Numbered from the stretch's first letter, positions 25,237-33,827 are shown. The stretch is 64,000 nt of DNA from Massilia agri (GCF_024753255.1 NZ_JANUHA010000004.1:289547-353546); one strand, 5' to 3'. Made by a program: numbers and translations. The notes: generated by a model from the sequence alone, not told the origin.

Positions 25237-26910
25237 TCAGGCAGCCTTGGCGACCGGAACGGCCTGCGCCAGGTGGCGGTTCACCGCCGACAGCACCGCG
25301 CGGAAGGACGCCGTCACGATATTGCTGTCGATGCCGACACCGAACAGCGTCGCTCCGTCGCCCACGCGCAGCTCGACGTAGCAGGCGGCGCGGGCGTCGG
25401 CGCCACGGCCAATCGCGTGCTCGTGGTAGTCCATCAGGCGGATGTCGAGGCCGAGCGCGTTCACGAAGGCGTCGATCGGGCCGTTGCCGGCGCCTTTGCA
25501 GGTTTTGCGGGCGCCGTCGCGCGTCACGTCCAGGTCGATCTGCACGCCGTGGGCGCTGTCCTCGACCATGCGGTGGGCGATGTAGTCATAGGGCCTGTCC
25601 TGTTCCAGGTATTCGCGCGAGAACAGGGCGTGGATGTCGGAGGCGATTACTTCGCGTCCCGTGCTGTCCGCCATGCGCTGCACGGCGCGCGAGAATTCGA
25701 TCTGCAGGCGGCGCGGCAGTTCGAGGCCGTATTCCTGCTGCAGCAGGTAGGCCATGCCGCCCTTGCCCGACTGGCTGTTGACGCGGATGACGGCGTCGTA
25801 GCTGCGGCCCAGGTCGGCCGGGTCGATCGGCAGATAGGGCACTTCCCAGATCGCGTCGGGCTGCTGCTTGGCGAAGCCCTTCTTGATCGCGTCCTGGTGC
25901 GAGCCGGAGAAGGCGGTGAACACCAGGTCGCCGACATACGGGTGGCGCGGGTGTACCGGCAGCTGGTTGCATTCCTCGACCAGCTGGCGCACCGCGTCGA
26001 TGTCCGAGAAGTCCAGGCCCGGGTTCACGCCCTGGGTGTAGAGGTTCATGGCCAGGGTCACCAGGTCGACGTTGCCGGTGCGTTCGCCGTTGCCGAACAG
26101 GCAGCCTTCGACGCGGTCGGCGCCGGCCATCACGGCCAGTTCGGCGGCGGCGACGGCGGTGCCGCGGTCATTGTGCGGGTGGACGCTGATGACGAGGGCG
26201 TCGCGGTTATTCAGGTGGCGGCACATCCACTCGATCTGGTCGGCGTAGACGTTCGGGGTACTGGCCTCGACGGTGGAGGGCAGGTTGACGATCATCTTGT
26301 TATCAATCGTCGGCTGCCACACGCTGCTCACGGCATCGACGATCTGCTTGGAGAAATCGAGCTCGGTGGTCGAGAAGGATTCCGGCGAATACTCGAGGCC
26401 CCATTGCGTTTCCGGATGCTGGGCGACCAGCTCCTTGATCAGTTGCGTGCCCTTCACGGCGATCTGCACGATCTCTTCGCGCTCCATGCCGAACACCACG
26501 CGGCGGAACACCGGGGCCACCGAGTTGTAGACGTGGACGACGGCGCGTTTGGCGCCGACGGCCGATTCCACGGTGCGGCGGATCAGCTCATCGCGCGCCT
26601 GGGTCAGGACGATGATGGTCACGTCGTCGGGGATGCGGTTTTCCTCGACCAGCATGCGCACGAAGTCGAAGTCGGTCTGCGAAGCCGAGGGGAAGCCGAC
26701 TTCGATCTCCTTGATGCCGATTTTTACCAGCATCTCGAAGAAGCGCAGCTTCTTCTCCGGGCTCATCGGCTCGATCAGCGCCTGGTTACCGTCGCGCAGG
26801 TCGGTGCTCATCCAGATGGGCGGCTGGGTGATGGTGCGGCTTGGCCACTGGCGGTCGCTCAGTGCGACGGCGGGGAAGGGACGGTATTTGGCGGCGGGAT
26901 TCTTCAGCAT
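25237..26910 (-). CDS. leuA: 2-isopropylmalate synthase, long form
   Basis: A 557-aa enzyme condensing acetyl-CoA with 2-oxoisovalerate, the committed step of leucine synthesis. The catalytic barrel has [11 protein letters not shown] (metal-binding Asp/Arg), [10 protein letters not shown] (metal His pair) and [11 protein letters not shown]. The C-terminal LeuA regulatory domain (about 430-557), site of leucine feedback inhibition, is complete with [10 protein letters not shown] and DSNIV. The length and [12 protein letters not shown] start are those of the type 2 LeuA. It is preceded by two Leu-rich small frames that suggest attenuation-type control. Confidence 0.95.
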   Translation of the reverse strand: MLKNPAAKYRPFPAVALSDRQWPSRTITQPPIWMSTDLRDGNQALIEPMSPEKKLRFFEMLVKIGIKEIEVGFPSASQTDFDFVRMLVEENRIPDDVTIIVLTQARDELIRRTVESAVGAKRAVVHVYNSVAPVFRRVVFGMEREEIVQIAVKGTQLIKELVAQHPETQWGLEYSPESFSTTELDFSKQIVDAVSSVWQPTIDNKMIVNLPSTVEASTPNVYADQIEWMCRHLNNRDALVISVHPHNDRGTAVAAAELAVMAGADRVEGCLFGNGERTGNVDLVTLAMNLYTQGVNPGLDFSDIDAVRQLVEECNQLPVHPRHPYVGDLVFTAFSGSHQDAIKKGFAKQQPDAIWEVPYLPIDPADLGRSYDAVIRVNSQSGKGGMAYLLQQEYGLELPRRLQIEFSRAVQRMADSTGREVIASDIHALFSREYLEQDRPYDYIAHRMVEDSAHGVQIDLDVTRDGARKTCKGAGNGPIDAFVNALGLDIRLMDYHEHAIGRGADARAACYVELRVGDGATLFGVGIDSNIVTASFRAVLSAVNRHLAQAVPVAKAA

Positions 26911-27008
26911 GATCGATTGCTCCTGGTTGCATGACTACGACGTGACACTTCAGGCCCTGGATGGGGCGGGAGTGCGGCGAAGGGGCTGCCGGGCGGGCCG
27001 CGGGAACG

Positions 27009-27125
27009 CTAGGCCCGGCAACCGATCGGTAGCTTTAGCAGCAGGCGGACGAAGGCGCGCGAACCTGACGGCAGGGTGGGGCCGGAGGACTTGCTGTTTG
27101 ACGCTGGGGTGGAAAACCGGGACAT
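27009..27125 (-). CDS. Possible small peptide upstream of leuA
   Basis: A 38-codon frame starting MSRFSTPASNSKSSG with AGGAAG 10 bases before the ATG. Near its end it holds the codons CTG CTG CTA AAG CTA (RLLLKL). It lies between the leuL frame and leuA. The Leu-codon cluster and ribosome-binding site are directly visible; whether it is translated, or acts as a second leader peptide, is inference. Confidence 0.4.
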   Translation of the reverse strand: MSRFSTPASNSKSSGPTLPSGSRAFVRLLLKLPIGCRA

Positions 27126-27192
27126 CTTGTTCACTTCCTGGACTACGAGACTGCTTGTGGGGCCGGCTTGTGGCCGGGACGTACGGCGTGGA

Positions 27193-27270
27193 TTACGCGC
27201 GTAGTAGCAGGCCCAGCGCTAGCGCGCCGGTGGCAGGTAGGGAGATCGACAGATGCGGATGGAAAGACAT
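27193..27270 (-). CDS. leuL: Leucine-rich leader peptide of leuA
   Basis: A 25-aa peptide with seven Leu; the end reads GALALGLLLRA, with codons CTA GCG CTG GGC CTG CTA CTA. Four of the seven Leu codons are CTA, a codon hardly used in this GC-rich sequence, so ribosome progress would report charged tRNA-Leu. It stands 283 bp before leuA on the same strand. A good sigma70-type promoter ends only 7 bp before the ATG, so the message would begin at or next to the start codon; accordingly there is no ribosome-binding site. I saw no classic terminator hairpin with a T-run between it and leuA, so the control step downstream is open. Confidence 0.65.
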   Translation of the reverse strand: MSFHPHLSISLPATGALALGLLLRA

Positions 27271-27277
27271 GCGGAAG

Positions 27278-27306
27278 ACTTTAGGGGAGTGGCTGAAGTG
27301 TGTCAA
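27278..27306 (-). promoter_or_regulatory. Promoter of the leu leader and leuA
   Basis: On the minus strand: perfect -35 TTGACA (27306-27301), 17-bp spacer, -10 TAAAGT (27283-27278). The expected transcription start is at 27271-27270, that is, at the A of the leader ATG. Confidence 0.7.
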
Positions 27307-27463
27307 GCGAAAATTTGTGCGGCGCATCGTGACATCGGCCGGATTTTCTAGGGTTGCGAAGGGGAAAAGGTGGTTTTGCTGCCAAAAAGGCCGGTTTCCT
27401 GCGAAGCCGAGACGGCGCCCATGCCAGGAAAGCCGCCTCTTTCCTGCAGCGCAGTACGCTAAG

Positions 27464-27472
27464 TGGTATACT
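27464..27472 (+). promoter_or_regulatory. Extended -10 promoter of infA
   Basis: TGGTATACT is a consensus-like extended -10; no good -35 is present, as is common for this promoter type. It would give infA a leader of about 230 nt. The 160 bp between it and the leu promoter hold nothing else I can recognise. Confidence 0.5.
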
Positions 27473-27710
27473 GGCGTTCTGTCGTCGAGGCCCCGCTTCC
27501 GACTCTCCCCCGGCCCGTAGCCGATCGACAACGCTACGCCGCCGCCCAAGCCTCCGCAGCTGCATCAGCTTGCGCGCTTCTTTCTCTCCCACCCTGGTCC
27601 CGGTCAGGCCAGCACCAACCACTGCCATGCAGCGCCGGCGGTGCGACCGACGCTTCACCGAACCCGTGCGCCGCCCGGGCCGTACATGCATTTGCATCAG
27701 GAGAACCAGC

Positions 27711-27974
27711 ATGGCAAAAGAAGAACTCATCGAAATGAATGGCCTCGTGGCCGAAATCCTGCCCGAACTGCGCTTTCGCGTGAATCTGGACAACGGTCAC
27801 CAGTTGATCGCCTATACCTCGGGCCGCATGAAGAAGAACCACATCCGCATCCTGGCGGGCGACCGCGTCACCCTCGAGATGTCGCCATACGACCTCAACA
27901 AGGGCCGCATCACCTTCCGCCACATCGAGAACCGCGGTCCCTCGGGGCCCCGTCCGGCGCCGCGCCGCCGCTAA
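27711..27974 (+). CDS. infA: Translation initiation factor IF-1
   Basis: An 87-aa OB-fold protein that binds the 30S A site during initiation. [22 protein letters not shown] and the end of the domain (RITFRH) are typical; a basic Pro/Arg-rich tail ([10 protein letters not shown]) makes it longer than the 72-aa E. coli protein. Ribosome-binding site AGGAGA. It stands alone and not in a ribosomal-protein operon, which in Betaproteobacteria usually means an additional infA copy; the other copy would lie outside this window. Confidence 0.95.
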   Translation: MAKEELIEMNGLVAEILPELRFRVNLDNGHQLIAYTSGRMKKNHIRILAGDRVTLEMSPYDLNKGRITFRHIENRGPSGPRPAPRRR

Positions 27975-28009
27975 GCCGCAGCCGCCCATCCAGGGCGTTG
28001 CGAGAAAGA

Positions 28010-28039
28010 GCCGGCGCCGGTGCGCCGGCCAATATTTTT
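28010..28039 (+). terminator. Terminator of infA
   Basis: Perfect 8-bp stem GCCGGCGC/GCGCCGGC (28010-28017 with 28022-28029), then CAATATTTTT. Confidence 0.65.
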
Positions 28040-28067
28040 GTGCGCTGCACAAAAAAGCTGTTATACT
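28035..28067 (+). promoter_or_regulatory. Promoter with a 21-bp palindrome over the -35 region
   Basis: A perfect palindrome TTTTTGTGC-GCT-GCACAAAAA (28035-28055) covers the -35 position (TTGTGC); an 18-bp spacer leads to -10 TATACT (28062-28067). It looks like an operator-controlled promoter. The regulator is unknown. Confidence 0.6.
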
Positions 28068-28073
28068 GTGTTT

Positions 28074-28304
28074 TCGCTTGAGCCAGTGGCTTTGGCGGAC
28101 CCGTCCGATACTGTTGCTGCGCCTGTGCAGTGCGCGGCTTTCCCGGATGGTGTGTTTTCGAAATGTCAGTCAGCCTGTACAGCGGCCACACCCTGCAGAT
28201 AGCTTGGGTGGCCAAGAGCCCCGGCACCACGCAGATAGCATGGGCTGGAGCGGCGATAAATCGGTAACGCTTGAAACGAAGCTCGCAAACGCGGGCTTTT
28301 TTTT
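28074..28304 (+). ncRNA. Candidate small RNA or attenuated leader, about 230 nt
   Basis: Bounded by a promoter (-10 at 28062) and a terminator (28279-28304), with no convincing protein frame. Inside are two hairpins that each display the same loop motif CAGATAGC: GGCCACACC...GGGTGGCC at 28182-28212 and AGCCC...GGGCT at 28217-28245. The motif and its flank (CACC-GCAGATAGC-TGGG-TGG) are an imperfect tandem duplication. It could be a trans-acting RNA, or the attenuated leader of the NERD-helicase gene that starts 96 bp further on. It does not match any RNA family I know. Confidence 0.45.
28279..28304 (+). terminator. Rho-independent terminator before the NERD-helicase gene
   Basis: AAGCTCGC (28279-28286) pairs with GCGGGCTT (28291-28298, one G-U) over an AAAC loop, followed by a run of T to 28304. 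Confidence 0.75.
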
Positions 28305-28399
28305 CGTCCGCATCCCGGCCCTGTGCCAAGCGCGTGATCGACTCCCTGTGATCGGCCTTACAATGTTGCTATCTCAAAAACAGGCGAGTCCGACCATCC

Positions 28400-30049
28400 A
28401 TGGCCCACATCCATCCAGCCGGCTGGCGCGAGATGTCCGTCACCGGCGCCGCCGCACGTGAGATCGAAACCCTGACGCTGCTGGAAAAGCGTTTGTCCGA
28501 CACGCCTTACGAGATCTACCACGGCGTGCACTGGACCAATGTCGAGCACGGCTTCTCGGCCTATGGCGACATCGACTTCATCATTCTCGCCCCCAACGGC
28601 CGCCTGCTGCTTATCGAGCAGATCGCCGGCTTCCTTAACGAGACCAAGGATGGCCTGGTCAAGAACTACCAGGGCAAGCCGCGCAAGATCCGCCACCAGA
28701 TCCTGCACACCATCGAGGGCTTCGCCAAGCGCTACCAGGGCGAGCTATCGATCGACTACCTGCTCTATTGCCCCGACTACATCGTCAAGGACCCTGTCCA
28801 GGCCGGCATCGACCCGAATCACATCATCGACGCCACCACCAAGGGCCGCCTGGGCGCCAAGATCCGCGAGATCCTGCCGGTCACCGCGCGCACCGAGGAC
28901 TTCGACCGGGTCACCCGCTACCTCGGCGACACCCTGAGCCTGCGCCCCGACCCGAGCTCGATGATCGGCTGCGCCACCCAGATGGTGACGCGCCTGTCCG
29001 GGGGCCTGGCCACCTGGGCGCGGCGCCTCGAGTTTTCACCCTTCCGCCTGCGCGTGGTGGGCACGGCCGGCAGCGGCAAGACCCAGCTGGCGTTGGCCGA
29101 GTACACGGCCGCCATCGACGCCGGCCTGCGGCCCTTATATGTCTGCTTCAACCGCCCGCTGGCCGACCACATCGGGCGCCTGGTGCCGCCCGGCGGGCGC
29201 GTGGCCAACTTCCATGAACTGTGCGACGCCTGGCTGCGCGCCAAGGGAGAAAGTCCGGACTACGGCAAGCCCGATGTCTGGTCCGAGATCGAGGGCGTGC
29301 TGGCCTCGGCCGACCTGCCCGAAACCTGGCAGTACGACGTGCTGATCGTCGACGAGGGCCAGGATTTCTCGCCCGTCTGGCGCGACATCGTGCTGCGCAT
29401 GCTGAGGGAGGGCGGGCGCGCGATCTGGCTGGAAGACCCGGACCAGAACCTGTACGGCAAGGAGATGGTGGCGCTGCCCGGCTGGGTGGTGCTGCACTCG
29501 AACACCAACTACCGCAGCCCGCGCGAGGTCGTGCAGATGCTGTCCTCGATCGGCGCGGTGAGCCAGCCAGTGGAGGCGGGCAGTCCCTTCAAGGGCGCCG
29601 ACATCGAAGAGATGACCTATCCGGAAGGCGACGTCGACGCCATGCTGTCCCAGACCCGGCGCGCCGTCACCTCCTGCCTGGCCGCCGGCTTCGGGCGCCA
29701 GGACATCGCGATCTGCTCCTTCCGCGGACGCGAGAAATCGGCCATCCTCAAGCTCGACAAGCTCAGCGACGCGCACACGCTGCGTTCCTTCACCGGCGCC
29801 TACGACCTGTTCGGCAATCCGGTGTTCCGCGAGGGCGGCCTGCTGGCCGAATCGGTCTACCGTTTCAAGGGCCAGTCGGCGCCGGCGCTGATCTTCACCG
29901 AGATCGACTTCGAGGAGATGGACGAGCTCACGCTGCGCAAGCTGTTTGTCGGCATGACGCGTGCGCGCCTGAAGCTGGTGCTGGTGATGAGCGATCGGGC
30001 TGCGGCGCAGTTCGTCGAGCGCGTCGAAGGCGCCGCCTTCAGCGAATGA
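28400..30049 (+). CDS. NERD-domain / UvrD-like helicase fusion
   Basis: A 549-aa protein. The N-terminal part (about 20-125) resembles a NERD nuclease domain: GDIDFIILAPNGRLLLIEQIAG (Asp57, Asp59, Glu73), but the usual Glu-x-Lys is Glu-Gln-Ile. The C-terminal part is a superfamily-1 helicase/ATPase with Walker A GTAGSGKT (221-228), Walker B VDEGQD (317-322), EDPDQNLYG (motif III-like), and the final VGMTRARLKLVLVMS of UvrD-type motif VI. It may act on DNA ends or in defence or repair; no partner gene is near. Its last 11 bp overlap the convergent serine hydrolase gene. A small-RNA-like unit precedes it. Confidence 0.82.
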   Translation: MAHIHPAGWREMSVTGAAAREIETLTLLEKRLSDTPYEIYHGVHWTNVEHGFSAYGDIDFIILAPNGRLLLIEQIAGFLNETKDGLVKNYQGKPRKIRHQILHTIEGFAKRYQGELSIDYLLYCPDYIVKDPVQAGIDPNHIIDATTKGRLGAKIREILPVTARTEDFDRVTRYLGDTLSLRPDPSSMIGCATQMVTRLSGGLATWARRLEFSPFRLRVVGTAGSGKTQLALAEYTAAIDAGLRPLYVCFNRPLADHIGRLVPPGGRVANFHELCDAWLRAKGESPDYGKPDVWSEIEGVLASADLPETWQYDVLIVDEGQDFSPVWRDIVLRMLREGGRAIWLEDPDQNLYGKEMVALPGWVVLHSNTNYRSPREVVQMLSSIGAVSQPVEAGSPFKGADIEEMTYPEGDVDAMLSQTRRAVTSCLAAGFGRQDIAICSFRGREKSAILKLDKLSDAHTLRSFTGAYDLFGNPVFREGGLLAESVYRFKGQSAPALIFTEIDFEEMDELTLRKLFVGMTRARLKLVLVMSDRAAAQFVERVEGAAFSE

Positions 30050-31124
30050 GGGCGCCGGCCAGTGCCCGGAACAGGGCGCCGGCATGGCGTCCGCTGCCCG
30101 CATCGTCGTAGCCGCCGGCCGTGCTCACGACCACCAGGCTGAGTGTCGGCACGATGTAGAGGCGCTGGCCGCCGTTGCCGAAGCCGGCGTACCAGCGGTG
30201 CTTGCCGCCCAGGGCATCGACCATCCCGCTCCACCACTGGTAGCCGTATTGCAGGCCGTCGCCGGTTTCCACGTGCGCCTTCAGGGATTCGTCTATCCAC
30301 TGTGCCGGCACCACCTGCCTGCCTTGCCACTGTCCCCGCTGCAGCACCATCTGGCCGATGGTCGCCAGGTCGCGCGGCCGCAGGCGCAGGCCGGCGAATG
30401 CCATCGGGCGCAGGCGCACATCCTTCTGCCATTCCCAGTCCGTGATGCCGAGCGGCGCGAACAGTTTTTGCTGCGCGTAGTCCTCGAGTGGCATGCCGGT
30501 GCGGCGCATCAGGATGTCGGCCAGCACGGCCGTGGTGCCGCCGTTGTAGTTGAAGACGGCCCCGCCTGGCGCGAGCGGGCGGTCGAACAGGTAGCGCGCC
30601 TGCGAGGAGCGCCAGTACAGGCCGGTCTCGTCGTTGCCTATGCCGTAGCGGATCGGCTCTTCCCAGGCCAGGCCGCTCGTCATGGTGAACAGCTGGCGCA
30701 ACGTCACCTTCTCGCGGCCTCCCGTCTTGAGGTCGGCGAGCTCGGGGTAGAGATCGAGCGCCGGCGTATCGAGTTGTGGCATGCGGCCCTCGCCCTGGGC
30801 GATGCCCCACAGGAGGCTGGTGACCGACTTGCTGACCGAGCGCAGGTCGTGGCGCAGGATGGCGTCGAACTGTACGGTGCGCGCGAAGGGCGACCAGATC
30901 GAGCGGTCGCGGCCCTGGTAGTAGCGCTCCGCCACCACGGCGCCGTGGCGCAGGACGACGATGGCGTGGACATTGGCGCCGTCGCGTGCCGGCGCGTCGA
31001 GCAGTGCGCATAGCTTCGTTGCTGCGAAACCTGCTGATTCGAGTCGGGGCGCGTCGCATGCGGCGGCCGGGAGCAGCACCCATGCGAGCAGCGTGGCAAG
31101 AAGGGAGTGTGTTTGTGTCCGCAT
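30039..31124 (-). CDS. Serine hydrolase, beta-lactamase-fold (class C-like)
   Basis: A 361-aa exported protein: signal peptide MRTQTHSLLATLLAWVLLPAAA, then a beta-lactamase/esterase fold with the SxxK motif SVSK (Ser96, Lys99), the FNYNGG stretch where the YxN Tyr sits, and WYAGFGNGGQRLYIV near the end in place of KTG. Such proteins cleave esters or D-amino-acid peptides and are often not true beta-lactamases; 6-aminohexanoate-dimer-hydrolase-like enzymes belong here. The start at 31124 restores the signal peptide; the ribosome-binding site is weak. Confidence 0.85.
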   Translation of the reverse strand: MRTQTHSLLATLLAWVLLPAAACDAPRLESAGFAATKLCALLDAPARDGANVHAIVVLRHGAVVAERYYQGRDRSIWSPFARTVQFDAILRHDLRSVSKSVTSLLWGIAQGEGRMPQLDTPALDLYPELADLKTGGREKVTLRQLFTMTSGLAWEEPIRYGIGNDETGLYWRSSQARYLFDRPLAPGGAVFNYNGGTTAVLADILMRRTGMPLEDYAQQKLFAPLGITDWEWQKDVRLRPMAFAGLRLRPRDLATIGQMVLQRGQWQGRQVVPAQWIDESLKAHVETGDGLQYGYQWWSGMVDALGGKHRWYAGFGNGGQRLYIVPTLSLVVVSTAGGYDDAGSGRHAGALFRALAGALIR

Positions 31125-31300
31125 GGTGGTCGAAGGAGTATGCCGTGGATAGGAATCGTATTGCACCATCCGTACCGTGCCGGCGAAATGCCCTTTGCCG
31201 TGAACTCGCCTAACACATCCCCGAATCGATGTTTTAAGCGGACGAAAAGCACGTCCGGCGGAGCGTGCTAGCATTGCTGGGTTGAATTGGGGAGAAGAAG

Positions 31301-32392
31301 ATGAAACAGCTCGTGGAGACAAAGGCTGCCCGGCTACGCCTGAAACTGCTGGGCGCGTCGGCACTGATGGTGCTGCTTGTGGCATGCGGCGATCATCCAC
31401 CGAAGGACGACGATGACGGTGAAGACCCGCCGCCGCAGAACGCGGCCATCACCATCGTCGCGGGCGACCCCACGGCCTCAGGCACCCGGGATGCCACCGG
31501 CACGTCGGCGCGTTTCAACACGCCACGCGGCATCACCATCGACGCGAGCGGCAACCTCTACGTGGCGGACCAGGTCAACGCCACGATCCGGCGCATCACG
31601 CCGTCTGGCGTCGTCACCACCCTGGCCGGCCGGGCCGAGGCGCGCGAGAGCATCGACGGCACCGGCGCCAACGCGCGCTTCACCAGTCCCGCGGCGATCG
31701 CGATCGACAGCAATAATGTGATGGTTGTGGCCGATGCGCGCGCCGTCCGACGGGTGGGCCTGGATGGGCGGGTCGACACCCTGTTTACGCTGCCGATCGG
31801 GAGCAATGTGGCGTCCGGCAGCCTGAACCACGTGTACACGGGCGGCATCGATGTCGACTCCAGTGGCAATGTCTACGTAACCAATGGCTACGGCACCCGC
31901 CGCATCAACTCCTTCGGCGTCGCGACCATGATCGAAGGCGTCGCGACGCAGAACAACCTCACCGGCACGCGCGACTTCCTGCCGCGCGGCGTGGCGGTCG
32001 ACGACAGCAACGTGGTGTATGTGGCGGACCTGACGAACACGATCAGCAAGGTCAACGGCACCGGTAATGGACTCACGCGTTTCGTCGGCTCCTCCGGCAT
32101 CACGGGTTCGACCAACGGGACGGGAACGAGCGCCAGCTTCGAGCGCGTGGTGGCGATGACGGCCGACCCGCAGGGCAACCTTTACGTGGCGGACGGCGTG
32201 AACAACCTGATCCGCAAGATCACGCCGGGCGGCGTGGTGTCGACCATCGCGGGCACGGTGCGCGGCACGAGCCTGAAAACCGGGCCGCTCGAAGGCAGCA
32301 GCTTCGCAGACCTGCGCGGCATCACGACGGACGGCAAGGGCAACCTGTATGCGACGTCAGGGCACGCCGTCATCAAGATCGTGCTGCCCTAA
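31301..32392 (+). CDS. NHL-repeat lipoprotein
   Basis: A 363-aa lipoprotein (lipobox LVACG, Cys29) with an acidic/Pro linker (DDDDGEDPPP), then about six NHL-type beta-propeller repeats, seen as ITIDASGNLYVADQVN-ATIRRI, IAIDSNNVMVVAD, IDVDSSGNVYVTN, VAVDDSNVVYVAD, MTADPQGNLYVAD and ITTDGKGNLYATSG. Such propellers bind proteins, glycans or RNA outside the membrane. The basic start before the hydrophobic part (KAARLRLK) is longer than usual. Preceded by GGGGAGAAG. Function beyond a surface propeller is unknown. Confidence 0.88.
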   Translation: MKQLVETKAARLRLKLLGASALMVLLVACGDHPPKDDDDGEDPPPQNAAITIVAGDPTASGTRDATGTSARFNTPRGITIDASGNLYVADQVNATIRRITPSGVVTTLAGRAEARESIDGTGANARFTSPAAIAIDSNNVMVVADARAVRRVGLDGRVDTLFTLPIGSNVASGSLNHVYTGGIDVDSSGNVYVTNGYGTRRINSFGVATMIEGVATQNNLTGTRDFLPRGVAVDDSNVVYVADLTNTISKVNGTGNGLTRFVGSSGITGSTNGTGTSASFERVVAMTADPQGNLYVADGVNNLIRKITPGGVVSTIAGTVRGTSLKTGPLEGSSFADLRGITTDGKGNLYATSGHAVIKIVLP

Positions 32393-32398
32393 GGTTTG

Positions 32399-32465
32399 GT
32401 AGGGTGGACCGGGCCACGAGAGGCGGCTTCGCCGTCCGCGCGTTCAACTACCGGATGCACTGTGG
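32399..32465. repeat. Truncated copy of the GTAGGGTG dispersed repeat
   Basis: GTAGGGTGG, then GACGAGAGGC-like sequence and CGCGCGTTCAAC-TACCGGATG: the left half of the element, directly after the NHL lipoprotein. The inverted right half is missing. It is closest to the complement of the right half of the 45.8-kb copy. Confidence 0.7.
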
Positions 32466-32488
32466 TAACCGCTCATTTTTTTCGAAGA

Positions 32489-33034
32489 TCAGTGCCCGAT
32501 CGCCGCAGTCGCCACCCCCTGCGCCACGCTCGACTTGCTGGTCGTAACAGTCAGCGCAAACAGCGGCTTGCGCGGCGACTGCCCATTGCTCCACTCATAA
32601 GCCACGGTACTCTTGACGCCATCCGGCCCCTTGTCCGCCGTATTGCGCTTGCGTTCGCTAGCGAAGGGCGCCGGCGGCTTGCTCATCGCCTTCTCGAACA
32701 GCGCCTTGGTCGCGTCCGCAGGGACGGTCTTGGCGTAAAGCGCGCACAGGTTCTTGTCCTGATGCACAACGAGGACAAACTGACCATGCTGGCTGGGAAC
32801 GACCCAGGCATTCCCCTTGGCGCCCTGCAGGAACATTGCCGCCTTTTCGGCCGGCAGCTGCGGCGTGGTGCTCAGGTGCTTGCGCAGGCCATCGAAGTCG
32901 TGCAAGTACTTCAGGCAGTGCGAGGAATAGATGTCCATGAACGCGGCAGCCTGCTGCTCAGGCGCGGCGATAGCGATTGAAGAAAGCAAGGTTCCTCCGA
33001 GTGTGATGGCGGCATTGCGCAAGTGCTTGTGCAT
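32489..33034 (-). CDS. Exported protein of unknown function (NMCC_0638-like)
   Basis: A 181-aa protein with a signal peptide (MHKHLRNAAITLGGTLLSSIAIAA). The mature part reads FMDIYSSHCLKYLHDFDGLRKHL near the start and NLCALYAKTV near the middle; the two Cys may form a disulfide. The pattern reminds me of the Neisseria NMCC_0638 family of exported proteins, whose role is unknown; this assignment is tentative. It is convergent with the NHL lipoprotein gene. Confidence 0.72.
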   Translation of the reverse strand: MHKHLRNAAITLGGTLLSSIAIAAPEQQAAAFMDIYSSHCLKYLHDFDGLRKHLSTTPQLPAEKAAMFLQGAKGNAWVVPSQHGQFVLVVHQDKNLCALYAKTVPADATKALFEKAMSKPPAPFASERKRNTADKGPDGVKSTVAYEWSNGQSPRKPLFALTVTTSKSSVAQGVATAAIGH

Positions 33035-33128
33035 TCGTGCTCCGGCTGGGTTGGTCTGACCTTACTATGATGCTTTAGTCAACCGAATCGTGGCGCACGA
33101 CGATGTTCGTCTTGCCTCGTCTATTCCG

Positions 33129-33695
33129 ATGGCGCGCAGCTATACCAAACAAGACTTTCCACTCCACAAGGTCCGGCGCTACTTGGAGCCAGGACCTATC
33201 GTGCTCGTCAGTTCCGCTTGGAAAGGGCGGCACAACATCATGACAATGGGCTGGCATACGGTGATGGAGTTCTCGCCCTCGCTGGTCGGCTGCGTGATCG
33301 CTTCTTCTAACCACAGTTTCGAGCTCATCCGGCAAAGCCGCGAGTGCGTGATCAACCTGCCGACCACCGCCTTGACGGATACGGTCGTCGGCATCGGCAC
33401 CACCTCGGGCCTTGAAGTCGACAAGTTCGAGCGCTTCGGTTTAACGCCCGAGGCGATCGATGGCGTGGAAGCGCCGGCGATCCGCGAATGCCACGCCCAG
33501 TTCGCCTGCCGCCTGCATGACGACAGCCTGGTGGACAAGTACAACTTCTTCATTTGGGAAGTCGTTGCGGCCAGGGCGGCGCGAACGCCCAAGCATCCAG
33601 AGACGCTGCATTACACGGGCGAGGGTCTATTCATCGTAGCCGGGAAAGTGATCAGTCGGCGATCGGCGAGTCTCCTTGCCAAGGAGCCCGACTGA
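33129..33695 (+). CDS. Flavin reductase-like, FMN-binding split barrel protein
   Basis: A 188-aa protein. GPIVLVSSAWKGRHNIMTMGW is the FMN-binding start, FSPSLVGCVIASSNHSFELI and ECVINLP follow, and KYNFFIWEVVAAR is the typical later strand. Members transfer electrons from NAD(P)H to free flavin or act in DIM6/NTAB-like oxidations. The ATG at 33129 is chosen; a GTG at 33090 would add a poorly conserved 13 residues. It has no obvious oxygenase partner next to it. Confidence 0.87.
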   Translation: MARSYTKQDFPLHKVRRYLEPGPIVLVSSAWKGRHNIMTMGWHTVMEFSPSLVGCVIASSNHSFELIRQSRECVINLPTTALTDTVVGIGTTSGLEVDKFERFGLTPEAIDGVEAPAIRECHAQFACRLHDDSLVDKYNFFIWEVVAARAARTPKHPETLHYTGEGLFIVAGKVISRRSASLLAKEPD

Positions 33696-33827
33696 TCAAC
33701 GTGTTCACTTGAGCCGCCGTTTAAGCAGCTGCTGTATGCGGCTCTGCGTCTGTTTAACGCATCGTCGGCATAACTGGACTGCGAGAATTTCTTTCGCAGT
33801 ATCAATATTCATTGGTAGGATCTCGGG

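Noticed and set aside
26911..27192. Classic terminator/antiterminator attenuator before leuA
   Set aside because: GC hairpins exist (for example CCGGC/GCCGG at 27163-27177) but none is followed by a T-run on the minus strand.
28163..28267. 34-codon frame (MSVSLYSGHT...) in the candidate RNA
   Set aside because: No ribosome-binding site; the repeat inside it fits RNA hairpin duplication better than protein.
28074..28304. 6S RNA, 4.5S RNA, tmRNA or tRNA
   Set aside because: No closing stem joining both ends with a central bubble as in 6S, no SRP tetraloop core, no tRNA arms.
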